Positions 30,350-41,065 of a stretch of DNA of 64,000 bases are shown one piece after another (the stretch's first letter is position 1; each line of letters opens with the position of its first letter). A program made the position numbers and the translations under genes. The notes beneath the pieces were generated by a model that was not told where the DNA came from, made no database searches, and saw only the letters and a program-made list of their open reading frames with translations. Source of the DNA: Mermis nigrescens (Eukaryota > Nematoda > Enoplea > Mermithida > Mermithidae); the NCBI GenBank assembly GCA_036768485.1, contig JAVLUZ010000154.1, forward strand, positions 1,503,308 through 1,567,307, written 5' to 3'.

Positions 30350-30465
30350 AGGTCGACCTAAGCATCTATACATCGACCTGAGCATCTATGCATCGACCTA
30401 AGCATCTATACGTTGACCTAAGCATCTATACTCAACCTGAGCGGGAGCGACCTCGACCTAAGCAG
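30350..30465 (+). repeat. 20-bp tandem CGACCTAAGCATCTATACAT
   Basis: About five units of CGACCTAAGCATCTATACAT inside element N. The reverse-complement array occurs at 32275-32415, outside N. Confidence 0.85.
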
Positions 30466-30969
30466 CCGAAAACAGCTTCTCAGATAAACTAAGCCTAAGC
30501 CTAAGCGTCATTTAAGCAGAAACTTGAATTTTCACATTATGTAGACAGAAAGGACATGCAAAAAATTGTTTTTTTCAAATTTAAAAATTTTCAAACAAAA
30601 TTTTTTTCCGTAAAATAAGTTTTTTTGTAATTAGCGACCTTGAAAATGTCAGATACATATGTTTTCAGCCCAAATTCAGAACATTTTTGGTAAACTGTAA
30701 AATACCTCACTTAATGTAGCTATATCCTGAGTAACTCTATCTTCACCAATATTGGTCCGTTTTTCATAAAAATTTTTTTCCGCACTTTCTTTATGCATGT
30801 CCTCGTCATTTCAACTAACATCGCTCCTTTCCACGTACATCTGCAAGTTTTCTGTTCACACCATATAGTAAAGTTTAGCCCAGTTCTGACGTTAACAAAG
30901 CCGAAACAGGGTGTAATCGATTCACCACTGGTTATTATTTCAGACTTGCCGCAGACATATCAATTGCAT

Positions 30970-31039
30970 GCCAGCTGATGGTCTAAGCCTAAGGCACAAT
31001 TGGGGCAAAAATTGTCTCAGGCTTAGACCATCAGCTGGC
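30970..31039. repeat. Perfect-arm hairpin
   Basis: GCCAGCTGATGGTCTAAGCCT pairs with its reverse complement AGGCTTAGACCATCAGCTGGC across a 24-29 nt loop. A related palindrome with TTAGGCTTAG and GCCAG motifs lies at 40900-41060. Confidence 0.85.
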
Positions 31040-31820
31040 ACCAATGTGAATACACTTTCTAAGCCTAAGCCTAAGATGTTCGTATAAGCAAGCTGGTGAG
31101 TTGTGGGCAAGTGTCTGTTTGCCAAAAATTTAGCTCGCATGGATCTAATCACCAAATTTTATCTAATATGGTTTTTTCTCAATTTTCCCAAAAACAGTGT
31201 TTTTTTACGCTTTTTAACGTCAGAACTGTAATGTAGAAATGTTAAAAATGGGGTTTAGCATAATTTTTTTCTGCATCATTTTTTTTCAAAGAATTTTTTT
31301 TGTCACCGATTCTTCCTCAAAATAATTTTTTCTGATAGATTCGACAACGCTGAGCCCAGAAAACAAAAGCGTTTAGGGGGCTGACAAATATTTGTGGAGA
31401 TAGAGCCCTAATAACATCGAAATAATGACCTTTTTTGCAAGTTTGAAAGGCTCTATCTCCACAAATATTCGCCAGCCCCTTAACGCTTTTCATTTATGGA
31501 CTCAGCGTCCTCAAATCTATCAGAAAAAATTATTTTCAGGTAAATCGGAGACAAAACCATATTAGAAACTTTAGCCATTTCTTGTATAGCGCAGAAATTT
31601 TTATGCAAAAAGTGCATCAAACACCGCTCATTGCATGTGTTCATAAAATTTTATACTTAAAAACACTGATTTTTTCAACACAGGCGCTCTATTTTAAACG
31701 TTTTTAGTTCGCACAAAAAACGTGGAAAAAAGTCGGAAAAATTGGAAAAAATTTTGGGTTCGGTCTATAATGTCAACCAAATCGCTGGGAAAAAAACGGT
31801 GCTTGCAACCTTTAGGCTAA

Positions 31821-32660
31821 ACTTAAGAATATGGTACTTTTAGAAAAGGAGCAAAACAAATACGGAATGCAAAATGTTTTTTGCCAAACTGGTAGAACAT
31901 GATAAATTCAAGCGAGGAAAAAAATTTGGTGAAAATCTGAGCCATATTTGCAAAATTGCAGCCAACTCTCGATTTGAGTATTAGGTGGGACAATTAAACG
32001 GCTCAATCCAAGGACTCACACATTTGTCAGAAATGAGTAATGTGGGCTGAAATTATGGTTGGAAGCATAGCAATGAAGGATAAAAAAGAAATAAGGCGCG
32101 GAAAGCTATTTGAAATTTGAAAAACTTAAAAAAATTTTCATATTTTTTTGCATGTTTTTTTCGGTTTTACTTCGATGAGATATACGAAAATCTAATTCTT
32201 TGCTTCTATTATACTTAGGCTTAGGCTTAGTATATCTGGAAAGGTGTTTTAAGCTGTTTAGGCTGAGGTTGCTCCCGCTCAGGTCGATGTATAGATGCTT
32301 AGGTCGATTTATAGATGCTTAGGTCAATGTATACATGCTTAGGTCGATGTATAGATGCTTAGGTTGATGTATAGATGCTTAGGTCGATATATGGATGCTT
32401 AGGTCGACGTAAATTGGGTATCTACATGTGATTCTGCATTAAGCTTTTAAATCTTCAAATACTCATGTCAAGAAGATGCTTGCTTAGGTCGAGAAGAGGC
32501 TTATTAACGAAACCCATAGCTCTTGTAATATTCATCATAGACAAGTGAAATTTTTTTCCACGCTTTCTTTCATTATGTTCTAAGTGATGAGTTAAAAAAA
32601 TCCGCTCTTCTCAACTTTATCCTCAGTATTCTGGAAGTACCATATTCTTAAGTTACTCCC
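31821..32660. mobile_element. Inverted-repeat element with CCTAAG array
   Basis: AACTTAAGAATATGGTACTT near 31821 is mirrored by AAGTACCATATTCTTAAGTT near 32635. The middle has a 20-bp array GGTCGATGTATAGATGCTTA (32275-32415) complementary to the one in element N. Termini and TSD not resolved. Confidence 0.6.
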
Positions 32661-32894
32661 AATCTTCATTGAATTCAACCAGCGTTAGTCGATTGGTCAT
32701 GGTTCTAGACTTTAGAGCAACTTTCTCTCGTTTCCTCAGATGCTACTGACCATACACATACGCCCTTCTAATAGGCACTGCTTAGGTACCAATGCTGGTA
32801 CCCGATTTTTTGTTAAACACCAACGTTTGTACCTAACGCAGGCGTTAGGTACCAACAGTTTTTCTGCTTGAATAACAGAATAAGCAAAAATATA

Positions 32895-32975
32895 TCAGTA
32901 GAGGGTTTTGAACCCTCCCCACAATGCCCGAACGCACATTAATCAGTGCCGCACACCACTGCGCCATAACTCTTG
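32895..32975 (-). other. tRNA-like segment, left arm of element P
   Basis: Read on the minus strand: ATGGCGCAGTGG fits box A and GGTTCAAAACC fits box B exactly. The T-arm is a perfect 5-bp stem GAGGG/CCCTC with a 7-nt loop, and GCAC/GTGC can form an anticodon stem. The acceptor stem is not convincing, so this is a tRNA-derived module rather than a functional tRNA gene. Confidence 0.55.
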
Positions 32976-33611
32976 ATTCAGATGTATTGTTAATGATGCT
33001 TATAAATGATAAATTTGTAAATATTAATTCGTAATGGATTGCTCAACAAAAAGAGATTAGAAACAACACAGCAAATATAAGTAACTCAGGAGTCCGTCTT
33101 TTTCACTAACCAGGCAGATGCAATCATACAGTAAGTACTGATGCTAGGCATGACAATCTGTAATTTTGTACCTGCTGCTATATCCTACTTATGCACATTG
33201 AATTACTGTTCCATCCCAATTCATGCAACTAAGTCCACAATAGAGCAACCAACTTATGCGAAATACGTAGATCAGATAAATCCTTAAGTACCTTAGGTTG
33301 CACACCCATACATACATACTTATGTATATGTACTTATGTATATGTGGGTAGGTACCTACATATATCTCTTTGCACATAAGACATTTTATTGTTTACCCGC
33401 ATCAGAACAGAAATATCACATGCGTTGTGTACCTAATATAAAATACACACCTAGTCGAAAATGTCAGAAACATGTGTGCCAACAGAATGGAGAAAACGAT
33501 TGAAAAGTTTCACTCGATAGTACGAAACAATCGTTGATATAATAAAGCCTCTGTACTGTAATATTTACGAATTTATTATTTATAAGAATCATTAACATTG
33601 CGTGTGATTTG

Positions 33612-33692
33612 AAAGTTATGGCGCAGTGGTGTGCAGCGCTGATTAATGTGCATTCGGGTTTCGTGGAGAAAGTTTGAAACCCGCCACTGAAA
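33612..33692 (+). other. tRNA-like segment, right arm of element P
   Basis: The plus-strand partner of the left-arm module: box A ATGGCGCAGTGG at 33618-33629 and a degenerate box B AGTTTGAAACC at 33671-33681. The two modules point toward the outer ends in opposite orientations. Confidence 0.5.
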
Positions 33693-34178
33693 GATTTTTG
33701 CTCAATCTGTTTTTCAAGCAGAAAAACGCTGGTACCTAATGCCTGCGTTAGGTACCAATGTTGATGTTTAACAAAAATTGGGTATCAACGTTGGTACCTA
33801 AGCAGTGCCCTTATAATATGACTATACTGATACATATGTGAAACAGCTAAACAAATGCTACCACTGCGAGTGTACTCTGTGTGCGTGTGCTCTCCTTGAA
33901 GTAGGGCAACACCGTTTTTTCTACGTTTTGGGTTTTTGTGAACCAAATGTGGAAAATAATTTTGGACTTAGTTCACAAACAAACAAACAAGACAAGAAAA
34001 AGGACAAAAAAATGTTTATTGTCCAGAAAAATACACGAAATTTGATAAAACACAAATACATGATAAAACAGCGACTGAACAAAGGACATACAGATCACGG
34101 GAGTGATACAACTAGGTATGCCCCAACAATAAAATTGTAAAATCAATGTTTAGGAGCTGTTTTTTGAACAAACAAACA

Positions 34179-34364
34179 TTAGGAGTGATCAGGTAAGGAG
34201 TTCCAAATTTTGAGGTAGCGTTGGGAAAAATCGTTGAGGTGAGCATTGGAATGGACAACTGGTAATGTAAGTTTTCGACGGTTTTCAAAACGGGTTATGT
34301 CGGAACTAAAAATGAAAACTTCATTAGCCTCAATACAAGATAAACCGTTAATAATTTGATACAT
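34179..34364 (-). pseudogene. LINE ORF2 C-terminal tail
   Basis: About 61 residues with NRRKLTLP, then SQRYLKIWNSLPDHS. This is the conserved short tail downstream of reverse transcriptase in CR1/Rex/jockey-like LINEs. Separated from the RT fragment by a frame break. Confidence 0.75.
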
Positions 34365-34435
34365 GAGACGCAGACATATGCGAAGACAACGAAGGTAGAT
34401 TAAGAAGCTTTAGGCGTTCAAGATATGATAAATTG

Positions 34436-35047
34436 CTATGAAAAATAAAAAATACGTTTTGTAAATTTTCGCTGAACATTTTCAAGACGATTTATATCAT
34501 TTGCATCATATGGATTCCATACAGAATTAGAATACTCAAGCATCGGTCTTACATAAGTAATATAGGATCTAACTAAAATATTTTTATCACGAGAAAGAAA
34601 AGTTTTGTGTATTAGAAAACAACGAGAAACAGTTTCTTTAATTATGTAATTTAAATTTTCCTTACAGTTGAGATTATGGGAAATATAAACAACCAGATCA
34701 CGAACTGGACTTATGTCATTTGGAATGTTTAAATTATTCAAAGAATAAAACTTTTTTGGATTATTTTTACCAAGATGCAAAACTGCACATTTTTCCGTAG
34801 CAACAGGAAGTTGCCAAGTAATAGACCAAGTATAAATATTATCTAGATCTTTTTGTATTAAATGATAATCAGAAGATGGACCAAAATTTTTTACATCATT
34901 GGCAAAGAGGTAAATTTTACTATATTTAATCAACTTACATAGGTCATTTACATTAATGAAGAATAAAGTGGGACTAATACAACTACCTTGAGGGACACCA
35001 CTGCCAACAGGCATGAAATCAGAAAAAAACTCCGTTAATACAAACAC
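34436..35047 (-). pseudogene. LINE reverse transcriptase, palm to C-terminal part
   Basis: A 203-residue frame. GVPQGSCISPTLFFINVNDL is the RT domain 4 block. FANDVK stands where the catalytic F-A-D-D is expected, so one catalytic Asp is changed to Asn. Then come WQLPVATEKCAVLHLG, VRDLVVYIS and YVRPMLEYSNSVWNP, all typical. The role would be target-primed reverse transcription. The changed Asp and the broken frames show a dead copy. Confidence 0.92.
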
Positions 35048-35260
35048 GCTGAGATCGATGATGTAAAAAGGGATCGAGCCAATTGAAAAGTATACCTTTT
35101 ATTCCATATTTTGAGAGCTTATATAAAAGCGTAGATAATGGGATTTTATCAAAAGCTTCGAAAAGTCGATGTATAAGCTACATCGACAGGAGTCTCATTG
35201 CTCAAAGATAACGTCCAGCTGCATATACATTTAAGTAGTTGTAATTCACAAGACTTAGAT

Positions 35261-35632
35261 TTAAAAAAAACCAAATTGAGAAGGCGATAAGAGTCTGTTT
35301 GTAGTGAGATAATCGATAATTTTCGAGTTTATCAAACTTTCCATGATTTTACTTGATGAGCAGCAAATAGAAATTGGTCTGTAATTACTCACTAAGGCTC
35401 CATCTCCTTTTTTGAACTCAGGAGTTACATTGGTCAATTTCCATAAATTAGGGATGGTTCTAGTGAAAAAAGAAACATTAAAGATGTTTGTTAAAGGCTC
35501 AGCAAGATTATTTGGAAGTTTTTTCAGGAATAAATGACAGAGTGTATCAGGATCAACAGAAAAAGAACCGTTTATTCGATTTAAAACCAGTTGCACGTTC
35601 CAAGCATCAAAATGACTGGCTTTGTAATGCAA
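35261..35632 (-). pseudogene. LINE reverse transcriptase, N-terminal part
   Basis: 123 residues with NGSFSVDPDTLCHLFLKKL, IPNLWKLTNVTPEFKKGD, NYRPISICCSSSKIMESLI and LLSPSQFGF, the standard RT domain 0-2 blocks (P..WK.a.V.PifKkGd, NYRPISl). The gap to the next RT fragment (35048-35260) is out of frame. Confidence 0.92.
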
Positions 35633-35922
35633 AACCAGTCATCGAATCTGAAAAAGGAAGAGGATTATTATCAACAGAAAAAACAGAAGAAAAGTAGTTA
35701 TTAAACAAATTTACCCTTTCTAAAGGATCAGAAACGATTTAATGGTCATGAAGAAGAGGTGGAAAAGAGCGAAGATTATTTAAACGATTATTGACAAATT
35801 TATATAAAGATTTTAAACTTTTGTCAGAAAGAGGATTAATTTCTTCAGAAGCAGAGAAATTTTGAATTTCAACATCTAATTTTTTGCAAAAAGATTTATA
35901 TTTGATTTTTGTATCAGTCGAG

Positions 35923-36323
35923 TTATATGTAAAGTTTATGTTTCTTCCAAAGCATACGTTTCATACTTGACATTCTTTCACTTCGTTTGGGAAATTTATG
36001 TTTTGCTTGCTTGGGGTGAGTTAATGGGACAAATGCGTAAATTAAAGAGTGAAGCACTCCAACAAACAAATTATACATATCATTTACATTAGAACAGGAA
36101 TCAAAAACATCAGGCCAAGAAATCTGAGACAGTGCAAGACTTAGAGCATTAAAATCAGCTCTACAAAAGTTGAAAATATATGATCTAGTATTTTTGACTG
36201 GCATCAAAAGACAATCAAATATAATTGAATTAAGGTCACTATTAGACGCTACAAATTTGATCAGATACAAAGAGAAGATCAAGTATATTATTATCATTAG
36301 TATTTTCTGTTATTAACTGATGT
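35923..36323 (-). pseudogene. LINE endonuclease C-terminal part and linker
   Basis: It starts at the left TSD of element R and continues the endonuclease frame with ILDLLFVSD, the usual end of the EEP endonuclease domain. Then SDHxxI-like and W..(N/F)xADF-like linker text (FCRADFNALSLALSQISWPDVF) follows, ending with the KRSERMSSMKRMLWKKHKL basic segment. Confidence 0.82.
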
Positions 36324-36576
36324 AAACCACTCAGTGATCAACTGGGTACCCGGGCTCGGACCGGGCCCGGCTGAAAACCATCCGGCCTCAACCGGGCCTC
36401 AAATATTTATCGTTAATATCTTAGACGTTTACTATTTCAGCTGTTGTCCATACTTCTTATGAATTTTCTAGCCTGTGATTCTATTTAAATCTATTTGCCT
36501 TACTTCTGCCCACCTGCTCATTATCATATACTTGTCAACTTCATATGTGCATTCATCTTCTATACAACGCTTCAAT

Positions 36577-38102
36577 CAGAGACATAGCCAGGATTTTGGT
36601 TCAAGGGGAGCATACTCAAAACATTTTTCAAGACTAATTTTGCATTGAATGTTAGTAACGTTATGTATATACCTATACATAATAAAACTGAGTTTTTCGA
36701 CCTTTAGTAGTGTAGCCTAGCTAATTTATGGGTTTCTGACAATCAGAAATACAAAAATGTTAATCAGCGCGAAACGCCGGAAATTTTTGAAATTTTTACC
36801 GTTTTCATGTAGAATATACAGTCTTTTAATTGACAAACAGTTCGGAAATCATAAGATGCGCAAAGCACCAAGGAATTTAGTAATCTTTTACTGTCCTTAA
36901 CATTTTGTAGCCTTTGAATACTAATATTTTGTGATATTTTGCCTGATTTATGCTATTAAACGCAATGCTGAAACTTTACAAAAAGAAGGAATAACCAGCA
37001 GCGCCATGCGCCGGAATATTTTGACGTTTTAGCTCTTTAAACACTATTTATACCGCTTAAATCATACAGAACAGACAAATTAATTTCGGCAAACCCTTTT
37101 TCTTTTCCGTCCTCCCAAAAATCTCGCTGCACATGTTCAACAAGATTTTACGGCGGGGGGGGCTGCAGTGGCGCGCTCAATCGCCCCTCCTAGAAAATTT
37201 TGTAAAAAAACACTTTAATGTTAAATACTATCGCTAAAATTTTCACAAAATCGGCCAAATCTTGGTTCTAAATTAAGCCCAAAACACTTAAAATTGATGA
37301 AGTCCTACATTAATCAAGATTTCTGAGCTGAAATGCGCTTTTCGACCCCTGCTAAGCATACCTGGGCAATGGCTGACGGTTCGCCCCGTCCAACTTTCAG
37401 CCAAAAGGGTGGGTGGGTCCCCAGACCCAGAAAAAGGTGGGTCGTTCAGGTTAATCAGTGGGTCAGTCACCAAAAAAAGGTGGGTCCATCCATGAAAAAG
37501 GTGTCGAAGTGTGTAATAAGATGGTTCCTGTGCATGTTTTGCAAACTGATCATGATATACTGTATCTAGCATTTCCTTAAACTATCTCCAAAAATTTTCT
37601 CCCTGTACAAAACATAGCCCCGTCCAACTAACCCCTTCTGCCCCATCCAACTTTTGGTTCGGCCCGTCCTGGTGATGGGCCGATATGGGGCATTGCCCAG
37701 GTGTGCTGCTAAGTATAAAGCGCAGCAAGGGGTGCTGCCAAACAGAAAATGCGCAAAAACATAAGAAAATTTGGCCATTCCTTTCATTTAAAATACGATT
37801 ATGTGTCCTGTCCTTGTAAAGAAAGAAACAAAGCGAAGAATAGACAAACTGGTACACAATCATTTTCGCACATTTACTGTTATGCTCAACAAGCATGCGC
37901 AGTTTCATTCAACGAACAAATAGAGCAATAAATCACTAAAGTGATGTGAATTGATCGATTATTTTAGCTAATTTAAGCTTTTGAACTCATTGGATCCATA
38001 TAACTCAATTTTCTGGACACAATTGTTACACACAAAAATCAACAAAATTTCTGAAAAATGTAGGGGGGCATGTGCCCCCAATGCCTCCTGGCTACGCCTA
38101 TG
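36577..38102. mobile_element. Element S nested in R, perfect TSD
   Basis: CAGAGACATAGCCAGGATT and the inverted right end CATAGGCGTAGCCAGGAGG. Perfect 8-bp TSD GCTTCAAT at 36569-36576 and 38103-38110. The interior has several GCGAAACGCC/GCGCCGG motifs, and element T is inserted in it. Partial copies of S lie inside element G and at 39680-40000. Confidence 0.93.
37357..37705 (-). mobile_element. Element T copy 1 nested in S, perfect TSD
   Basis: CATACCTGGGCAATGGC to GCCCAGGTGTG. Perfect 8-bp TSD CTGCTAAG at 37349-37356 and 37706-37713. Internal GGTGGGTCC/CAGTCAC short tandem units. It shares its terminal CAYACCTGGGC with family A. Confidence 0.95.
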
Positions 38103-38545
38103 GCTTCAATACGTGTCCTATCCTATACACTACACAATTTCAATTGACGTCAATGTACGCTATAGTTTGAGTTCTAAAATCCAAACAGCATCATTTTAAT
38201 AATGGAAATGCGCGCTATTGTATTAAAAACTTTGTTCTTGCTTGAATAATGCTACCAAAATCCTTGCTAACTACTTAATTTATTTTTAGAAAGATTGAAT
38301 AATTAACAGAGCTTAGAATTCAAAAATCTTCTTGATACAGCAGTAAGCCTTGGCGCTTGACAAATAACAAATGTAAAATCGGTCTAAATATGTATATCTT
38401 ATGCATAACATTATATTGGAAGCAAGGCATGTTGTTAGTATATAAGCCCGGCCCCGGGCCCGGTACCAAGCCTCGGCAGCAAAGCCCGGCCCGGGCCCGG
38501 ACCCGGACCCGGTATTTTTGAGCCCGGTCGATCACTGAAACCACT

Positions 38546-39070
38546 GCCCGAAAGTGTGTTGTAAAATAGGGTATTAAGATTATCACTAGGAAGCGAATTT
38601 ATCCGCCAATTAATTTTTGGCAAATCGAATTCTAACATTACAAAAGGAAAAGGAACAGAACAAGCCCATTCAATACACCTACATAAAATGTCAGCATAAG
38701 CCAGGTCAAAATCAGGAGGTCGGTAAACCAAAATAAATCTGATCTTTCTATCAGAATCAAAAATATCAGTAATTAGAATTTTGGAAGCTTTAAGAGCGAG
38801 TGTTTGGTTAATTTGAATAGCATCAAAAGAAGTTTTAAGAAATAAAGCTAACCCCCACAGCGTTTACAGCTACGATCACAGCAAAAAATGTGATAATTTT
38901 TCTCAGGGCACAATAGTCCATCGGAAATATCAATCGAACCAACTTCCAGAATAAAATGGCATCAAAACTTTCTTCGTCAGCAAAAGGCGTAAATTACTAA
39001 GTTTGTTCAAAAGACTCCGAGCATTTGCATAGAAACATTGAATTTTTAAATAATCTTGAGGTGTGAATAC
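38546..39070 (-). pseudogene. LINE endonuclease N-terminal part
   Basis: Broken minus-strand frames read NARSLLNKLSNLRLL (near 39065), a CCDRSCKRCGG remnant of the R-x-DR...GGG block (near 38870), and VYRPPDFDLAYADILCRCI with PFVMLEFDLPKINW. These are the EEP endonuclease signatures, with the expected G-D-F-N/D changed to E-F-D. Frame joins at the TSD of element R. Confidence 0.85.
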
Positions 39071-39419
39071 CTAATGAGCAAGTCGCAAGCTATTAAAATT
39101 TACATTCTGATTACATTTAACACAATCAGCATGAAAATCAATGTAAAGTCCTTGTTCACCTCTGAATTTACGATCATTCAGCTCAGAAACCAGTTCGCGT
39201 GTTCGCGTTTTCGTTGAAGAAAAGAGAGGTCAAGACAACACCGTAGACGCGAAAGTGGGCCTTTAGACTGGATGCGGACTGTCTTATTTATCAACGAGAT
39301 AAAACATAGGATTTATTGCTACAAACACGTGATAAGAACAATGACACAGGATATGATAAATATCACAGTTCGTAATAGATGACACACACAAGACAAAATA
39401 TATGACTACAACAACAGCA

Positions 39420-40010
39420 ATTGGGATATACAGTCACATTATGGAAAATTTTTGTAATGCAAAAATACGTTCTAGAAGGGTAAAATTCCAAAACTTCAAA
39501 ATTTCCGGTGTTTGGCGCCGAATTGATTTAATTTTATTGTTTTTTCTACCAATGATTCCGGTGCACCGCTCTGATTGCAGCACTTTTATTGATAACCTGC
39601 TCCAGAATTTCACTATAATTGAGATTCCTTATCTCCTGAACGGATTTCAACAATTTTTGTTATCCGAAAATGCGTTTTAGAGAGCAATGGCGTAGCCAGT
39701 GGGCGGGGAAGGAAAAGAATTCCTCACCCTGGAAAATTTTGAACCTTTTGAAATTGAGCTGTGCGATAGGGTCATGCTGTTCTGTGACTATATGTTGAGA
39801 ATAAACCAAAAAATTAGGCGCTTCGGCCGGATTCATTATAGTTTTTGCTATTATTTTAACTTAATGGCAACCAGGGTTGGTCGGGCATGGTTTTTTGGTG
39901 TTTTAGGTTTTTTATGATTTTTTTATGGGGCAAAAAGTCGGCTGGTTTTTTTGGTTTTTTTGTTTGTTATGCTTCTTTTGAATTTAACGTGAAACGTTGC
40001 TATTTATGTA
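39420..40010. repeat. Fragments of families L and S
   Basis: 39430-39680 matches the GCGCCGAATTGATTTAAT...CTCCTGAACGG segment of element L. From 39687 GGCGTAGCCAGTGGGCGGGG resembles an S-family end. No gene. Confidence 0.65.
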
Positions 40011-40012
40011 AT

Positions 40013-40527
40013 CAGGGGTGCGACCAGGATTTTATTTCGAGGAGGGGACTCAAAATTTTTGAAGTCCTACATGTTGGGAACCATTTGTAGATAGCAAAAA
40101 TAATGGCATTTTTAAGCGTTTCTCGACGAAATCTATGCCATGGTGAAGTAGATTTGAAAAAAAAATGAAAAGTTTTGCTTGATTTCAAACTTGGATATCG
40201 AAAATCTATACTAATTTCTTAATATCAAGTTAGAGCTTGACTCCAAATATATTTCCAAAGTCTTTTCTTTGCATTTAATTTTGCGGTTTTGCAAAGAAAA
40301 TTCATGCAGAAAATAATAAATCGGGGCCTAAGGTTAGAAAAAAGATAGAAAATAAGAGAAAACTTTGAGTTTAGAAGATAAAAAGTGTGCTAAAAACGCA
40401 TTTGGCTGTCCTTTTAGTTGACTGAGAGTGTCTAATTTTTTCCTCTGGATGATCCTAATGAAAAATGGAAATATTTTTCAATTTAGGGGCGGGCCCCACA
40501 CGCCGCCCTCGGTTACGCACGCCCCTG
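40013..40527 (-). mobile_element. Element E, copy 2
   Basis: CAGGGGTGCGACCAGGATTTTATT to GGTTACGCACGCCCCTG, 515 bp, in reverse orientation to copy 1. Flanks TATGTAAT (40005-40012) and TATATAAT (40528-40535) match at 7 of 8. It lacks the internal 90-bp satellite. Confidence 0.88.
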
Positions 40528-40894
40528 TATATAATCCACATACAGCATGTACCATGTGTGACAAAAGTATGGACACGAAGTGTACAAAAGATACGCACCT
40601 CATGCGTTTCAAGAATTCCTTATGTCATTCTGGCACGGAAATATCAGAAAATTTGGTTAATATTGAGAACGTAGTGACCTTGTAGAAATAAACTTTGCCT
40701 GGTTGATTTAATCCTAATTAAGGGTCAAGGAATTCAAATCTGAAAGAATTAGGTGGTGATCGGTATTATTGACCGAATTGCAGGCTGTTGAAGTTCATGT
40801 GTTTAAGGTTAGGTGAAAAGTAAGCTCGTTTTTTAAAAAAGTTCCGGATCAGTCTTCGCAACGCTCGGTGATTGTGACTGAAATGGAGTTACCA

Positions 40895-41065
40895 ATGTCT
40901 TAGGCTTAGGCTTAGTTATGTGCATTCACATTGATGCCAGCGCAGGGCTAAGCCTGAGATAAATGGAGCGAAAATTGCGGAGCGAGCGAAGCGAGCGGAG
41001 CAAAAATTTCCCCATTTATGCATTAGGCTTAGCCCATGTCTGGCATCAATCTGAATCCGCAATCA
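40895..41065. repeat. Imperfect palindrome with GGCTTAG/GAGCGAGCGAAGC
   Basis: TGATGCCAGCGCAGGGCTAAGCC mirrors GGCTTAGCCCATGTCTGGCATCA (shown here for matching ends only). The centre GCGGAGCGAGCGAAGCGAGC is itself repetitive. Related to the hairpin at 30970-31039. Confidence 0.7.

Larger units (their letters stand above)
29510..31576. mobile_element. Element N nested in L
   Basis: Inverted ends GG......TTTCTAATATRKTTTTGTCWCCGATT. Flanks ATTTATTG (29502-29509) and ATTTCTTG (31577-31584) match at 7 of 8. The related element L at 54764-55450 has a single ATTTCTTG at 55228-55235, an empty site. Each terminal about 330 bp contains its own hairpin: GATTCTCCTAAAAATA...TCAGCGTCCTC pairs within 29535-29775 and again within 31305-31555. 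Confidence 0.85.
28867..31801. mobile_element. Element L, perfect TSD, carrying element N
   Basis: Ends CACCGTTTTTTCC and GGAAAAAAACGGTG are inverted. Perfect 8-bp TSD CTTGCAAC at 28859-28866 and 31802-31809. The left part holds two near-repeats of TTTTGGCGCTTCGCGCCGAA + TTGATTTAATTCTTACT + GCAGCATTTTTATCG. The second copy at 54764-55450 lacks the N insertion. Confidence 0.9.
32774..33810. mobile_element. Element P, long inverted ends with tRNA-like modules
   Basis: Ends GGCACTGCTTAGGTACC and GGTACCTAAGCAGTGCC(C). Inverted similarity extends about 260 bp inward on each side. Flanks TTCTAATA (32766-32773) and TTATAATA (33811-33818) match at 7 of 8. Each arm contains a tRNA-like segment with Pol III boxes. 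Confidence 0.85.
36332..38537. mobile_element. Element R, hAT-type, perfect TSD, inside the LINE
   Basis: CAGTGATC...GATCACTG ends. Perfect 8-bp TSD AAACCACT at 36324-36331 and 38538-38545. Subterminal arrays of CCCGGGCCCGG occur at both ends (36348-36400 and 38443-38525). Removing the element with one TSD copy lets the LINE endonuclease frame run straight through. It carries element S. No transposase seen. Confidence 0.95.
33900..39300 (-). mobile_element. Jockey/CR1-type LINE, decayed and interrupted
   Basis: Minus-strand remains in the right order: endonuclease N-part (about 39070-38546), endonuclease C-part (36323-35923), reverse transcriptase (35632-34436), and C-terminal tail (34364-34179) with the IWNSLPD motif typical of the clade. 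The 3' end has a TTTGTTTGTTTG run (about 33975-33990). Several frameshifts and stops make it inactive. A 2206-bp hAT element splits the endonuclease. Confidence 0.88.
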
